From: M1-B18 sp048264125
GTDB taxonomy: Bacteria > Bacillota > Clostridia > Peptostreptococcales > Natronincolaceae
DNA length: 64,000 nucleotides
Reading direction: 5' to 3'
Assembly (NCBI GenBank): GCA_048264125.1
Contig: JBLXDM010000007.1
Coordinates: 186,001-250,000, forward strand
Part shown: piece by piece, positions 41,971 through 49,306 of the stretch
Position numbering within the stretch: position 1 is the first letter of the stretch
Layout: every line of letters begins with the position of its first letter
Program-made: the position numbers and the translations under genes
Notes under the pieces: generated by a model
Told to the model about the DNA's origin: nothing
The model's database searches: none
What the model saw: only the letters and a program-made list of their open reading frames with translations

Positions 41971-42090
41971 GTAACGGATAACCAAGGGTATCCAGGCTTT
42001 TACAGACAAAAGGAATTCCTTAAATCATAAAGAGTTCCTTTTCTTGATGTTAAGGAAATAATGTATAAATCTGATTCGCTGGCTTGGATT
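41971..42090. repeat. Duplicated segment B, copy 2, with terminator hairpin
   Basis: Highly similar to 35382-35502, including the hairpin AAAAGGAATTCCTTA.../...GTTCCTTTT (42008-42045) and the AT-rich flank. The right end corresponds to the last codons of the methyltransferase at 35483, but no such gene is present here. Confidence 0.7.
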
Positions 42091-42154
42091 CTAAATAGTA
42101 TATTGCTTATATTTCTGTTAGAATTTTAAGATACAAGAAAAAATAAAAAATTTT

Positions 42155-42180
42155 TGAAACGTTTTTGTGTAAGCTAAGTC
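42155..42180 (+). promoter_or_regulatory. Candidate ECF-type promoter
   Basis: TGAAACGTTTTT (from 42155), 16-17 nt, then AGTC (42177-42180). TGAAAC is a typical -35 of extracytoplasmic-function sigma promoters. It lies 22 bp before the ECF sigma gene, suggesting autoregulation. Confidence 0.45.
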
Positions 42181-42201
42181 TTATGGTTAGGAGGTGAGAA
42201 A

Positions 42202-42678
42202 GTGACAGACTTCGGTAAAATATATACAGAATACTTTTCTGATGTATACAAATATATGCTAACTCTATGCCGGAACGAGGCCATTGCGGAAGAGGTTACA
42301 CAAGAGACTTTTTTCAAAGCTATGCAGCATATAGAGAGATTCAATGGAAGCTGCAAATTATATGTATGGCTTTGTCAGATAGCTAAAAATACTTACCTCT
42401 CATATGTCAAAAAACGAAAGCATCTGGCCTCGGACACAGCTATAGAGCGTCAAGACATAACATTAGATTTAGAAAAAAATTTTCTTGATAAAGACGCTAC
42501 AAAACAATTACACCTTCTGCTCCATAATATGAGGGAGCCATACAAAGAGGTTTTTACTTTACGGATATTCGGAGAATTACCATTTTCTCAAATCGGTGAG
42601 TTGTTCGGGAAGACCGATAGCTGGGCAAGGCTGATTTTCTACCGGGCAAAAAAACAATTACAGGAGGTAATGAAATGA
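42202..42678 (+). CDS. ECF-type RNA polymerase sigma factor
   Basis: A 158-residue sigma-70 family factor with region 2 (YFSDVYKYMLTLCRNEAIAEEVTQETFFKAM) and region 4 (REPYKEVFTLRIFGELPFSQIGELFGKTDSWARLIFYRAKKQL). GGAGGTG precedes a GTG start. It overlaps the anti-sigma gene by 4 nt and controls, in all likelihood, the ABC exporter genes that follow. Confidence 0.9.
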   Translation: MTDFGKIYTEYFSDVYKYMLTLCRNEAIAEEVTQETFFKAMQHIERFNGSCKLYVWLCQIAKNTYLSYVKKRKHLASDTAIERQDITLDLEKNFLDKDATKQLHLLLHNMREPYKEVFTLRIFGELPFSQIGELFGKTDSWARLIFYRAKKQLQEVMK

Positions 42679-42998
42679 CAGTATCTTGTGAAATTATAAA
42701 AGACCTGCTGCCGTTGTATCATGATGATGTGTGCAGCAGAGATAGCAAAGCGATGGTTGAAGCGCATCTGGCCAATTGTGAAAGCTGCAAAGCCGAGTTG
42801 CAGGCAATGGACGAAGTACTTCTGATCAACAATACTGAACAGAATCTAAAAGAAGCCGATGCTGTAAAGAACCTTTCAAAGAAATGGAAAAAGGGGATGT
42901 TGAGGTCATTGCTAAAGGGTGCTTTGTTTGCTTTTTTGACGGCTGCTATTATTGCTGTTGTTCTTTATATGTTCATTGGTATTAAGATAGTAAGATAG
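42675..42998 (+). CDS. Zinc-finger anti-sigma factor, membrane-bound
   Basis: A 107-residue protein with the ZAS motif H-x3-C-x2-C (VEAHLANCESCKAEL) preceded by the typical CEIIKDLLPLYHDDVCS. One C-terminal transmembrane helix spans about 80-100. It should bind and hold the ECF sigma until a membrane signal arrives. The extracytoplasmic part is only a few residues long. Confidence 0.88.
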   Translation: MTVSCEIIKDLLPLYHDDVCSRDSKAMVEAHLANCESCKAELQAMDEVLLINNTEQNLKEADAVKNLSKKWKKGMLRSLLKGALFAFLTAAIIAVVLYMFIGIKIVR

Positions 42999-43019
42999 GG
43001 GAAAAGGGAGGTGCATGAT

Positions 43020-43730
43020 TTGAATCATTATATGATAAAAGCAGAGCACATAAAGAAAAAGTATGGGAAAAATACGATCCTGCAGGATGCTTCTATTCAT
43101 GTGAAGCAAGGTGAGATATACGGTCTTATTGGAAAAAATGGCTCTGGAAAGACAACGCTGCTTCGTATCATTACAGGATTAATTCAAGACTTTGAAGGCA
43201 AGGTTTCTGTTGCTATGATCGATAATCAGGAAAGCAAAATATCAGCAGTAATCAACACCCCATCTCTATTTCTTAATATGACAGCGCTAGAAAATATGAA
43301 GGAACAGGCCATTTTGTTAGGGCTGCAGGGTGGTAAGAAAATCGAAGAGACCCTTAAAATTGTTGGATTGGAGAATAGTGAAAATAAGCTGGTCGAGAAA
43401 TTTTCGTTAGGCATGACACAAAGATTGAAGTTGGCGATGACATTGTTAGAAAGCCCAGATATCCTTATTTTGGATGAGCCAATAAATGGTCTTGATCCTG
43501 ATGGCATTGTTGATTTGCGTAAATTACTGCTTAATCTTAATCGCAATAGTGGTACAACGATTATAATTTCTAGTCACATTCTAAGTGAATTAGAGCAAAT
43601 CGCTACTTGCTTTGGGATTCTGCATAATGGTGAAATTGTGAAGGAGCTGTATATACAAGAGGCCCTTCAAAATGGAATAAGCATAGAGGCGCTCTATATG
43701 CAATACACCAAAGGGGGATTAAAGCATTGA
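43020..43730 (+). CDS. ABC transporter ATP-binding protein (BcrA/lantibiotic-resistance type)
   Basis: A 236-residue ATPase with Walker A GKNGSGKTT, signature FSLGMTQRLKLAMTL and Walker B ILILDEPINGLDPDGI. The FSLGM variant of the signature is usual in antibiotic-export ATPases of the BcrA type. I choose TTG 43020 (MNHYMIKAEHI), eight nt after GGAGG; GTG 43011 overlaps the binding site. It works with the permease encoded next. Confidence 0.9.
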   Translation: MNHYMIKAEHIKKKYGKNTILQDASIHVKQGEIYGLIGKNGSGKTTLLRIITGLIQDFEGKVSVAMIDNQESKISAVINTPSLFLNMTALENMKEQAILLGLQGGKKIEETLKIVGLENSENKLVEKFSLGMTQRLKLAMTLLESPDILILDEPINGLDPDGIVDLRKLLLNLNRNSGTTIIISSHILSELEQIATCFGILHNGEIVKELYIQEALQNGISIEALYMQYTKGGLKH

Positions 43731-44500
43731 TAACTATATTAAAGAGTGATATTTACAGACTTGGGAAAAGCAAATTATTGTATGGCATTACAGCATTTAC
43801 ATTGATTATAGCTTTCTTGCTTATAATGCTGCTTCGTCAGGATATTCGTTTGGGTATTTCCATTTTCGGAGAATTAACGGCATTCAAAAAAATCGAAGAT
43901 GTTGTCAGAATTGGTACAGAATATCAAAAGGGGTTGGGGATTCTCATTTCTGTTTTGATTTCTGTTTTTATCGGTCAGGAATACCAATGGCAAACATGGC
44001 AACAGAAATGGATGACAAGCAAGAATCGCTTTTTTATTTATTTGTCAAAAGCAGCGCTATCGTCGGCAGTATCTGCTGCAATCTTCCTGATTTTTCAAAT
44101 AACTGCGCTTCTTAGCTCCAGGCGGGCACTGCAAATGCTGACGCCAGAATATGCAGGCATGGTGATTGGCGGTGTTTTTATTTACTTCGCATTGGGAGCG
44201 GTCATTTGCATGCTAGCCATGCTGATTAAAAACAGTACGGCATCAACTATTGTTTGCCTAGGCTATGTGTTGTTCAGCGAAACACTGGTATCTCTGATAA
44301 AAAGCTTGGGCAGTTTTTCTAATATGGCTACAAGGCTTGTCGAATGGGTTGTTCAACATTCCATCTATGGTATGTCGTCTATTGTTTCTGGAGCATCGAT
44401 TTCGATAGACCTCGTAGTATCTATTTTAATAAATTCTCTTGCAATCATGCTTTTATCTACCATGGTTGGATTATTTCTTTTTAGGAAATATGAATTATAA
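43727..44500 (+). CDS. ABC-2 type permease partner
   Basis: A 257-residue membrane protein with six hydrophobic segments. The soluble patch SVFIGQEYQWQTWQQKWMTSKNR after the second segment is typical of lantibiotic/bacitracin-type ABC-2 permeases. It starts with TTG, overlapping the ATPase stop by 4 nt. With the ECF/anti-sigma pair it forms a likely envelope-stress or antibiotic-response module. The exported compound is unknown. Confidence 0.82.
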   Translation: MITILKSDIYRLGKSKLLYGITAFTLIIAFLLIMLLRQDIRLGISIFGELTAFKKIEDVVRIGTEYQKGLGILISVLISVFIGQEYQWQTWQQKWMTSKNRFFIYLSKAALSSAVSAAIFLIFQITALLSSRRALQMLTPEYAGMVIGGVFIYFALGAVICMLAMLIKNSTASTIVCLGYVLFSETLVSLIKSLGSFSNMATRLVEWVVQHSIYGMSSIVSGASISIDLVVSILINSLAIMLLSTMVGLFLFRKYEL

Positions 44501-44686
44501 AATCATTACATATTAAGCCCTAGACATTATTAAGTCATGTGATTTAATACTGCCTAGGGCTTTCAGCAATTTTAAGGCACAAAGATGCAAATGTCTTAAC
44601 CATCGGATAACTTAGCTCCACGTGAATAACAAGTCAAACGAAGCGTCCCCGTGACACTTAATATATTCAGAATATTTAAAAACCTA
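44501..44686. other. Intergenic spacer before the PTS promoter
   Basis: It contains the reversed REP-like motif (copy d) and a weak inverted repeat, GCCCTAGACATTATTAAGTC.../...CTGCCTAGGGC (about 44516-44561), that may terminate the ABC exporter unit. No gene seen. Confidence 0.45.
44631..44656 (-). repeat. REP-like motif, copy d
   Basis: Read leftwards it is TGTCACGGGGACGCTTCGTTTGACTT, the fullest member of the dispersed family. It lies in the 400-bp spacer between the ABC exporter and the PTS operon. Confidence 0.5.
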
Positions 44687-44715
44687 TTGACAAGGCGAAA
44701 ATTGAGTCATATAAT
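44687..44715 (+). promoter_or_regulatory. Strong promoter of the mannose-type PTS operon
   Basis: TTGACA (44687-44692), exactly 17 nt, then TATAAT (44710-44715): both hexamers are perfect. The start point should be near 44722, just before the palindromic operator. Confidence 0.85.
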
Positions 44716-44725
44716 TTAGTTAAAG

Positions 44726-44749
44726 GTTATGACGTTATAACGTCATAAC
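44726..44749. promoter_or_regulatory. 24-bp perfect palindrome, operator for a GntR-type regulator
   Basis: Arms GTTATGACGTTA and TAACGTCATAAC are perfectly symmetric and lie over the predicted transcription start. The site would block the strong promoter when occupied. The GntR/UTRA regulator encoded at 51.2 kb inside the same operon is the obvious candidate. Confidence 0.75.
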
Positions 44750-44905
44750 AAAACATTAATATTTCATTACTAATTTTAGTTTATACACTTCGATTCTTCT
44801 TTAAAACATTTATTAATATCTGCCTAAATGTCATTATAATCTCAAGTAACGAGGGCTAGATTTTAAAATCACACATCATATAAATATAAAGAGAGGGGGA
44901 GGTTG

Positions 44906-45325
44906 GTGAGAAATATTGTTTTATTAAGCCACGGCACTCTAGCGGAGGGAGTCTTTAAAGCAGCCGGGATGATCTGTGGCGATTTACAAAATGTATATTA
45001 CTTATGCTTGGAAGCAGATATGGGGATCGAGGCCTTCAAGGGAAGGCTTAAGGAACTCATTGATGGCTTAGATGACTCAGATGAAATTGTGGTGCTGACA
45101 GATATTAAAGGAGGGTCCCCCTATACAGCGGCGATAGATATTTTTCTAAACAGGGGACAGATTAATGCGCTTAAAATGATTGCAGGTTTAAATTTACCAC
45201 TGCTGCTTACTACATTGTTTAAGGAGCAAGACCTGAATGAGGCTGGGTTGAATGAGATAATAGATGAAGCCAGGCAGAGCATTAGCAAATTCCAGCTAGA
45301 AGATGAAGAAGAAGATACCCTATAA
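44906..45325 (+). CDS. PTS mannose-family EIIA component
   Basis: About 139 residues. The N-terminal IVLLSHGTLAEGVFKAAGMI carries the phosphorylated histidine (SHG), and VVLTDIKGGSPY is the family signature. It accepts phosphate from HPr and hands it to EIIB. The start is GTG 44906 (or TTG 44903) after GAGGGGGAGG. It is the first gene of the operon. Confidence 0.9.
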   Translation: MRNIVLLSHGTLAEGVFKAAGMICGDLQNVYYLCLEADMGIEAFKGRLKELIDGLDDSDEIVVLTDIKGGSPYTAAIDIFLNRGQINALKMIAGLNLPLLLTTLFKEQDLNEAGLNEIIDEARQSISKFQLEDEEEDTL

Positions 45326-45338
45326 AGGAGGCGTTCCT

Positions 45339-45830
45339 ATGGCAATTAGCTTTATAAGAATTGATGATCGTATCATTCATGGTCAAGTTGTAACCAGATG
45401 GGCTATGGAGAAGCCCTGTGACGGCATAATAGCAGTTGATGACAAAGCAGCTAAAGAACCTATATTAAAAGCGGCATTAAAGTCAGCATCAACGAAAAAG
45501 ACCTTCATTTATAGCTATGAAGAATTTTTAGCAAAGCTGGAGCAGGCCAGTAATAGTGAGAAGCGATACTTTTTAATTACTAAGAATCCAATGATGATGG
45601 TTAAAATCCTTGTAGACAATAATATGAGGGTAGAGCCCAAGGTGGTTAATGTGGGACCACAAAGCGCAAGGGAAGGAACCATTAACGTAAATAAAAATGC
45701 AGATATCACCTTAGAGGAAGCTGATGCCTTTGAGAAGATTTTTCAGCATGGCTATGAAATAGATTTTAGATTGGTTCCAGATGGAAAAAGTGTATTGTGG
45801 AGTGAAGCAAGAATAAATTTTAAAAAGTAG
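45339..45830 (+). CDS. PTS mannose-family EIIB component
   Basis: About 163 residues. It starts MAISFIRIDDRIIHGQVVTRWA; the histidine in IIHGQV is the phospho-acceptor. I use the ATG at 45339, preceded by AAAGGAGG, although the frame is open back into the EIIA gene. It phosphorylates the sugar as it comes through EIIC/EIID. Confidence 0.92.
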   Translation: MAISFIRIDDRIIHGQVVTRWAMEKPCDGIIAVDDKAAKEPILKAALKSASTKKTFIYSYEEFLAKLEQASNSEKRYFLITKNPMMMVKILVDNNMRVEPKVVNVGPQSAREGTINVNKNADITLEEADAFEKIFQHGYEIDFRLVPDGKSVLWSEARINFKK

Positions 45831-45839
45831 GGGGAGAGC

Positions 45840-46658
45840 ATGATGGAAGTAAGTATTTTTCAGGCAGGCATAATTGCAGTTCTAGCTTATTTAGGATCTC
45901 TTTCAGTACCTTGGTTTTTAGGACTATCTGGGGGGTGGTACACATTAACCAGACCCATCGTGTCAGGACTATTAATTGGATTAGTATTAGGTGATGTTCA
46001 AACTGGAGTGCTGGTGGGAGTAGCTGTACAGGTGGTATACATAGCGCTGGTTACCCCAGGGGGACAGATGCCACAGGATTTAAACTCTGCTGCATACATT
46101 GGGGTCACACTAGGGGTGCTGGCAGTTAGAGCCGGGTCTTCCGTGCAATCTGCAGTTGCGGTTGCAACGGCGGTAGGCGCAGTAGGAACGATATTTCACA
46201 ATTTCATGATGGTAACTAATTCATTTTGGAACCACAGAGCAATTAAAAATATCAATGAGGGTGATTATAAGGGGCTAGTATTTAATCACTATGTTGGACC
46301 TCAGGCTGTACAGTTTTTATATCGATTTGTCCCAACCTTTACAGTAGTTTATTTTGGAAGTAACCTAGCCACAAACATTATAGCGTATTTTCCAGTGGAT
46401 TCATTTGTAATGCGTACATTAACGGCTTTAGGCGGCATGCTGCCAGCTGTTGGGGTTGCAATATTGCTAAGACAGGTAACCAAAAAAGATGTAGACCTAA
46501 TACAATTCCTTTTAGGCTTCACTCTCGTAGCGGCAATGGGCATAAATATGATTTCTTTAGCAATCATCGGAAGCTTCTTTGCAATTCTACATTTTAGATA
46601 CACAAATGTGAAGCCAGTATTTAGTGGAAATTCTGTAGAGGAAGAGGAGGAGTTATAG
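45840..46658 (+). CDS. PTS mannose/sorbose-family EIIC membrane component
   Basis: A 272-residue membrane protein. FLGLSGGWYTLTRPIVSGLLIGLVLGD and the VYIALVTPGGQMPQDLNSAAYIG stretch are hallmarks of mannose-family EIIC. There are about seven hydrophobic segments. It forms the sugar channel with EIID, whose gene starts 2 nt later. Confidence 0.92.
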   Translation: MMEVSIFQAGIIAVLAYLGSLSVPWFLGLSGGWYTLTRPIVSGLLIGLVLGDVQTGVLVGVAVQVVYIALVTPGGQMPQDLNSAAYIGVTLGVLAVRAGSSVQSAVAVATAVGAVGTIFHNFMMVTNSFWNHRAIKNINEGDYKGLVFNHYVGPQAVQFLYRFVPTFTVVYFGSNLATNIIAYFPVDSFVMRTLTALGGMLPAVGVAILLRQVTKKDVDLIQFLLGFTLVAAMGINMISLAIIGSFFAILHFRYTNVKPVFSGNSVEEEEEL

Positions 46659-46659
46659 T

Positions 46660-47493
46660 ATGGAGGTTAAAGCTGCGGAAGCTGCAAAAAAGCTAGATAA
46701 GACTACCCTAAGAAAATCCTGGTGGTCCTGGTATGTTGGTAACTTGTCCTCTATGTCCTTTGAATGGCTTGAGTCCTTTGGCTTTGCAGTATCAATGATT
46801 CCTGTAATTAAGAAGCTATATGGCGGAAACAAGGAAGAGGAAATAAAAGCCCTAAAAAGACATTCAGTATTCTATAACACAGAGCCTCAGCTAGGTGCTG
46901 CAGTTAATGGTATTATGTGTGGGATGGAAGAAGAGAGAGCCAATGGTGTAGCAATAGATGATGAAGTAATGAACGGCATCAAGGTAGGATTAATGGGACC
47001 CTTAGCAGGAATTGGTGATGCAATGATCCCTGGTATGTACATTCCCTTGCTATTATCAATCGCTATAGGCCTGTCCCAAGGGGGAAGTGCATTAGGTCCG
47101 CTATTTTACATAGTGACTTATTTGACAACCATAACTGCACTTAGCTATTTTGTGTTCTTTAAAGGCTATGAGCTGGGTACAAAATCCGTTGAATTGATTG
47201 TTGGTGAAGCAGCACAGCGGGCACGTGAAGCATTCAATCTATTGGGATCAATTGTTGTTGGTGGCGTAGCTGCATCCTATGTAAATTTGCAAACTACTTT
47301 GAGAATCAGTACCGGAGCAGAAAAGGAAATTGTTATTAATGAGGTTCTAAATGGCATATTTCCTAAAGTACTACCACTACTGCTTGTTATATTTTGCTGG
47401 AGCTTGATGGCTAAGAAGAAAATGTCTCCAATAAAGGTAATGGGTATCTTGGTACTGCTTGCAATCATAGGGGTAGCTTTAAACTTTTTCTAA
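46660..47493 (+). CDS. PTS mannose-family EIID membrane component
   Basis: A 277-residue protein with the EIID signatures LGAAVNGIMCGMEEERANG and GLMGPLAGIGDAMIPGMY. Hydrophobic segments lie mainly in the C-terminal half. EIID exists only in the mannose family, so the transporter class is certain; the sugar (mannose, glucosamine, sorbose or other) is not. Confidence 0.93.
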   Translation: MEVKAAEAAKKLDKTTLRKSWWSWYVGNLSSMSFEWLESFGFAVSMIPVIKKLYGGNKEEEIKALKRHSVFYNTEPQLGAAVNGIMCGMEEERANGVAIDDEVMNGIKVGLMGPLAGIGDAMIPGMYIPLLLSIAIGLSQGGSALGPLFYIVTYLTTITALSYFVFFKGYELGTKSVELIVGEAAQRAREAFNLLGSIVVGGVAASYVNLQTTLRISTGAEKEIVINEVLNGIFPKVLPLLLVIFCWSLMAKKKMSPIKVMGILVLLAIIGVALNFF

Positions 47494-47504
47494 ATAAAAG
47501 GATG

Positions 47505-47544
47505 ATGAGATTAAGGTGTAACCACCTTAATCTCATATAATTTT
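47505..47544 (+). terminator. Strong hairpin after EIID, partial terminator
   Basis: ATGAGATTAAGGTG (47505-47518) pairs perfectly with CACCTTAATCTCAT (47523-47536), followed by ATAATTTT. It probably reduces transcription of the downstream isomerase genes relative to the transporter, or processes the mRNA. Confidence 0.75.
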
Positions 47545-47608
47545 AAAATGCTTACTCTGTAGCCACGAATGGTTTATCTAAAATGATTTACATTAAGGAG
47601 ATAACGAA

Positions 47609-47935
47609 ATGATGGAAAATAGGAGATCTATTAATAAAAAAAGCGACACAAGGATAATTGTGGATTCCTTTATAGAGAAAAAGGCAGTGAATAGTGATAG
47701 CTGTCTTTCATATGACGATATATATCTGTCTATACCCGATAATGAAAAGACCTTTTTATTAAATAATTTAATAAAAGATAATTTGATAAATGTAAATTCT
47801 GATGGAAAAATGTGGTTCGACCAAAAATTATGGAATAAAACAGTAGGTAAGCTATCAAGAATGTATTTGATGATCTTAATAGCACCGATTTTAATAACAA
47901 CAGTATTCGTTTTTCTTTTTAAATACTTAGCTTAA
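47609..47935 (+). CDS. Small protein with C-terminal membrane helix, unknown function
   Basis: A 108-residue protein. The N-terminal 80 residues are charged and soluble (SYDDIYLSIPDNEKTFLLNNLIKDN could be a small helical DNA-binding-like fold). Residues about 85-105 form one transmembrane helix. No family recognised. AAGGAG precedes the ATG. Its place between the PTS and the isomerases suggests a role in that system. Confidence 0.6.
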   Translation: MMENRRSINKKSDTRIIVDSFIEKKAVNSDSCLSYDDIYLSIPDNEKTFLLNNLIKDNLINVNSDGKMWFDQKLWNKTVGKLSRMYLMILIAPILITTVFVFLFKYLA

Positions 47936-47951
47936 CTAAGGAGGCATAGGA

Positions 47952-48728
47952 ATGGCATTTTATCCGGGGTTTAACATTAATTATAGCTTCGAAAATCAAG
48001 AGTTTATTTATAACAAAGGGGTTTTTGGACCAAAGGCTGAAAAGCGAAGGCTGGAGGATATTCGTGGAAGCTTGATGGACCCTAGCTGTGAAGGACCTGA
48101 TGTTGTATATACAATAGCAATGGATGTCGGTAGGGCGGAGGATAAAGCAGATTTGCATAAAAGCAGCCTATTATACGGTGCCTGTATCTATTCCAAAGGA
48201 AAATTAGGGAATGAGCCGATACGATCCCAAGGGCATATCCATGCTGTTTCTAAATCATGTAATTCATCTACCCCAGAGCTTTATGAAATTTGGCATGGGG
48301 AAGCGATCATTTTTATGCAAGAGACAGCGAAGCGTGATCCGGGAAGGATATATGCTGTAAAGGCTAAACCTGGTGATGTGGTGTTGGTTCCTCCTTACTG
48401 GGCCCATTATACTGTCAATACGAATCCTAATGAAAACATGGTTTTTGGAGCATGGTGTATAAGGGATTTTGGATTTGACTATGTCGATGTACGAAAAAAT
48501 GGCGGATTGGCTTATTTTCCTATCTTTTCTGGAGATGGCATTGAATTTATTCATAATCCTGCTTATCAAGAAAATGAATTAATCATCAAAGAGCCAAGAG
48601 AATATAAGGAGTTCCAAATAATCAAGGGGATACCCATTTATCAGCAATATATAGATAAAAAAGATAAATTTAGCTATATCACTCAACCTAATAATTATAA
48701 TGAGCTATGGCAAGCATTTATTCCTTAG
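47952..48728 (+). CDS. Cupin-type glucose-6-phosphate isomerase-like protein, long form
   Basis: A 258-residue cupin related to archaeal-type phosphoglucose isomerase. The metal-binding cupin motif appears as SQGHIHAVSKSCNSSTPELYEI with histidines and a glutamate, and the second motif as PPYWAHYTVN. Such enzymes interconvert glucose-6-P and fructose-6-P. Here it may act on another hexose phosphate delivered by the PTS. AAGGAGG precedes the ATG. A second cupin isomerase follows directly. Confidence 0.8.
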   Translation: MAFYPGFNINYSFENQEFIYNKGVFGPKAEKRRLEDIRGSLMDPSCEGPDVVYTIAMDVGRAEDKADLHKSSLLYGACIYSKGKLGNEPIRSQGHIHAVSKSCNSSTPELYEIWHGEAIIFMQETAKRDPGRIYAVKAKPGDVVLVPPYWAHYTVNTNPNENMVFGAWCIRDFGFDYVDVRKNGGLAYFPIFSGDGIEFIHNPAYQENELIIKEPREYKEFQIIKGIPIYQQYIDKKDKFSYITQPNNYNELWQAFIP

Positions 48729-48739
48729 GAGGCTATGAA

Positions 48740-49279
48740 ATGAAGATTATTGAGCCTAAATATATGCATGATTTTTATGAAGGTGTAATTCAAGGAGAGA
48801 ATGTACAACACTATACAAAGCGTTATGAGGAAATACCTGCAATCTATGAAGCATATGATGACCAGCTACCCTCGGATACAGTAATGTATGAGGTGTATTC
48901 TTTAAATGAAGGAGGCAGCAATACACTGCTTTGGGGACTGACAGTGCTGTATCCTATTACCGTCAATGGTGAATGTAATATGACAAGAGGGCATTTTCAT
49001 GAGGATCGAAGGGAACCTGAAATATATTTTGGTTGCGGTGGTGATGGGCTTCTATTATTTCTTGATTCAGAAGGAAATATGTTTGCTGAAAGAATATACA
49101 AAGGATCTCTTCACTATATACACGGCAATTATGCCCACAGATTAGTTAATACCAGTGAGGATAAATTAAAGGTAGGCGCATGCTGGCGACAAGCAGCAGG
49201 CCATGATTACAAATCAATTGAGGAAAAGCCCTTTCCCAATAGAATTTATAAGGAAAATGGAAGAGTTGTCATAAAGTAA
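48740..49279 (+). CDS. Cupin-type glucose-6-phosphate isomerase-like protein, short form
   Basis: A 179-residue cupin with NMTRGHFHEDRREPEIYF (metal ligands H, H, E) and YIHGNYAHRLVN (last histidine), as in archaeal phosphoglucose isomerase, which is about 190 residues. The start is ATG 48740 after TTAGGAGG. It is a paralogue of the previous gene, so the pair may form a heteromer or act on two different hexose phosphates. Confidence 0.82.
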   Translation: MKIIEPKYMHDFYEGVIQGENVQHYTKRYEEIPAIYEAYDDQLPSDTVMYEVYSLNEGGSNTLLWGLTVLYPITVNGECNMTRGHFHEDRREPEIYFGCGGDGLLLFLDSEGNMFAERIYKGSLHYIHGNYAHRLVNTSEDKLKVGACWRQAAGHDYKSIEEKPFPNRIYKENGRVVIK

Positions 49280-49306
49280 TATTAAATATAAATGGGGGAT
49301 ACAAGC

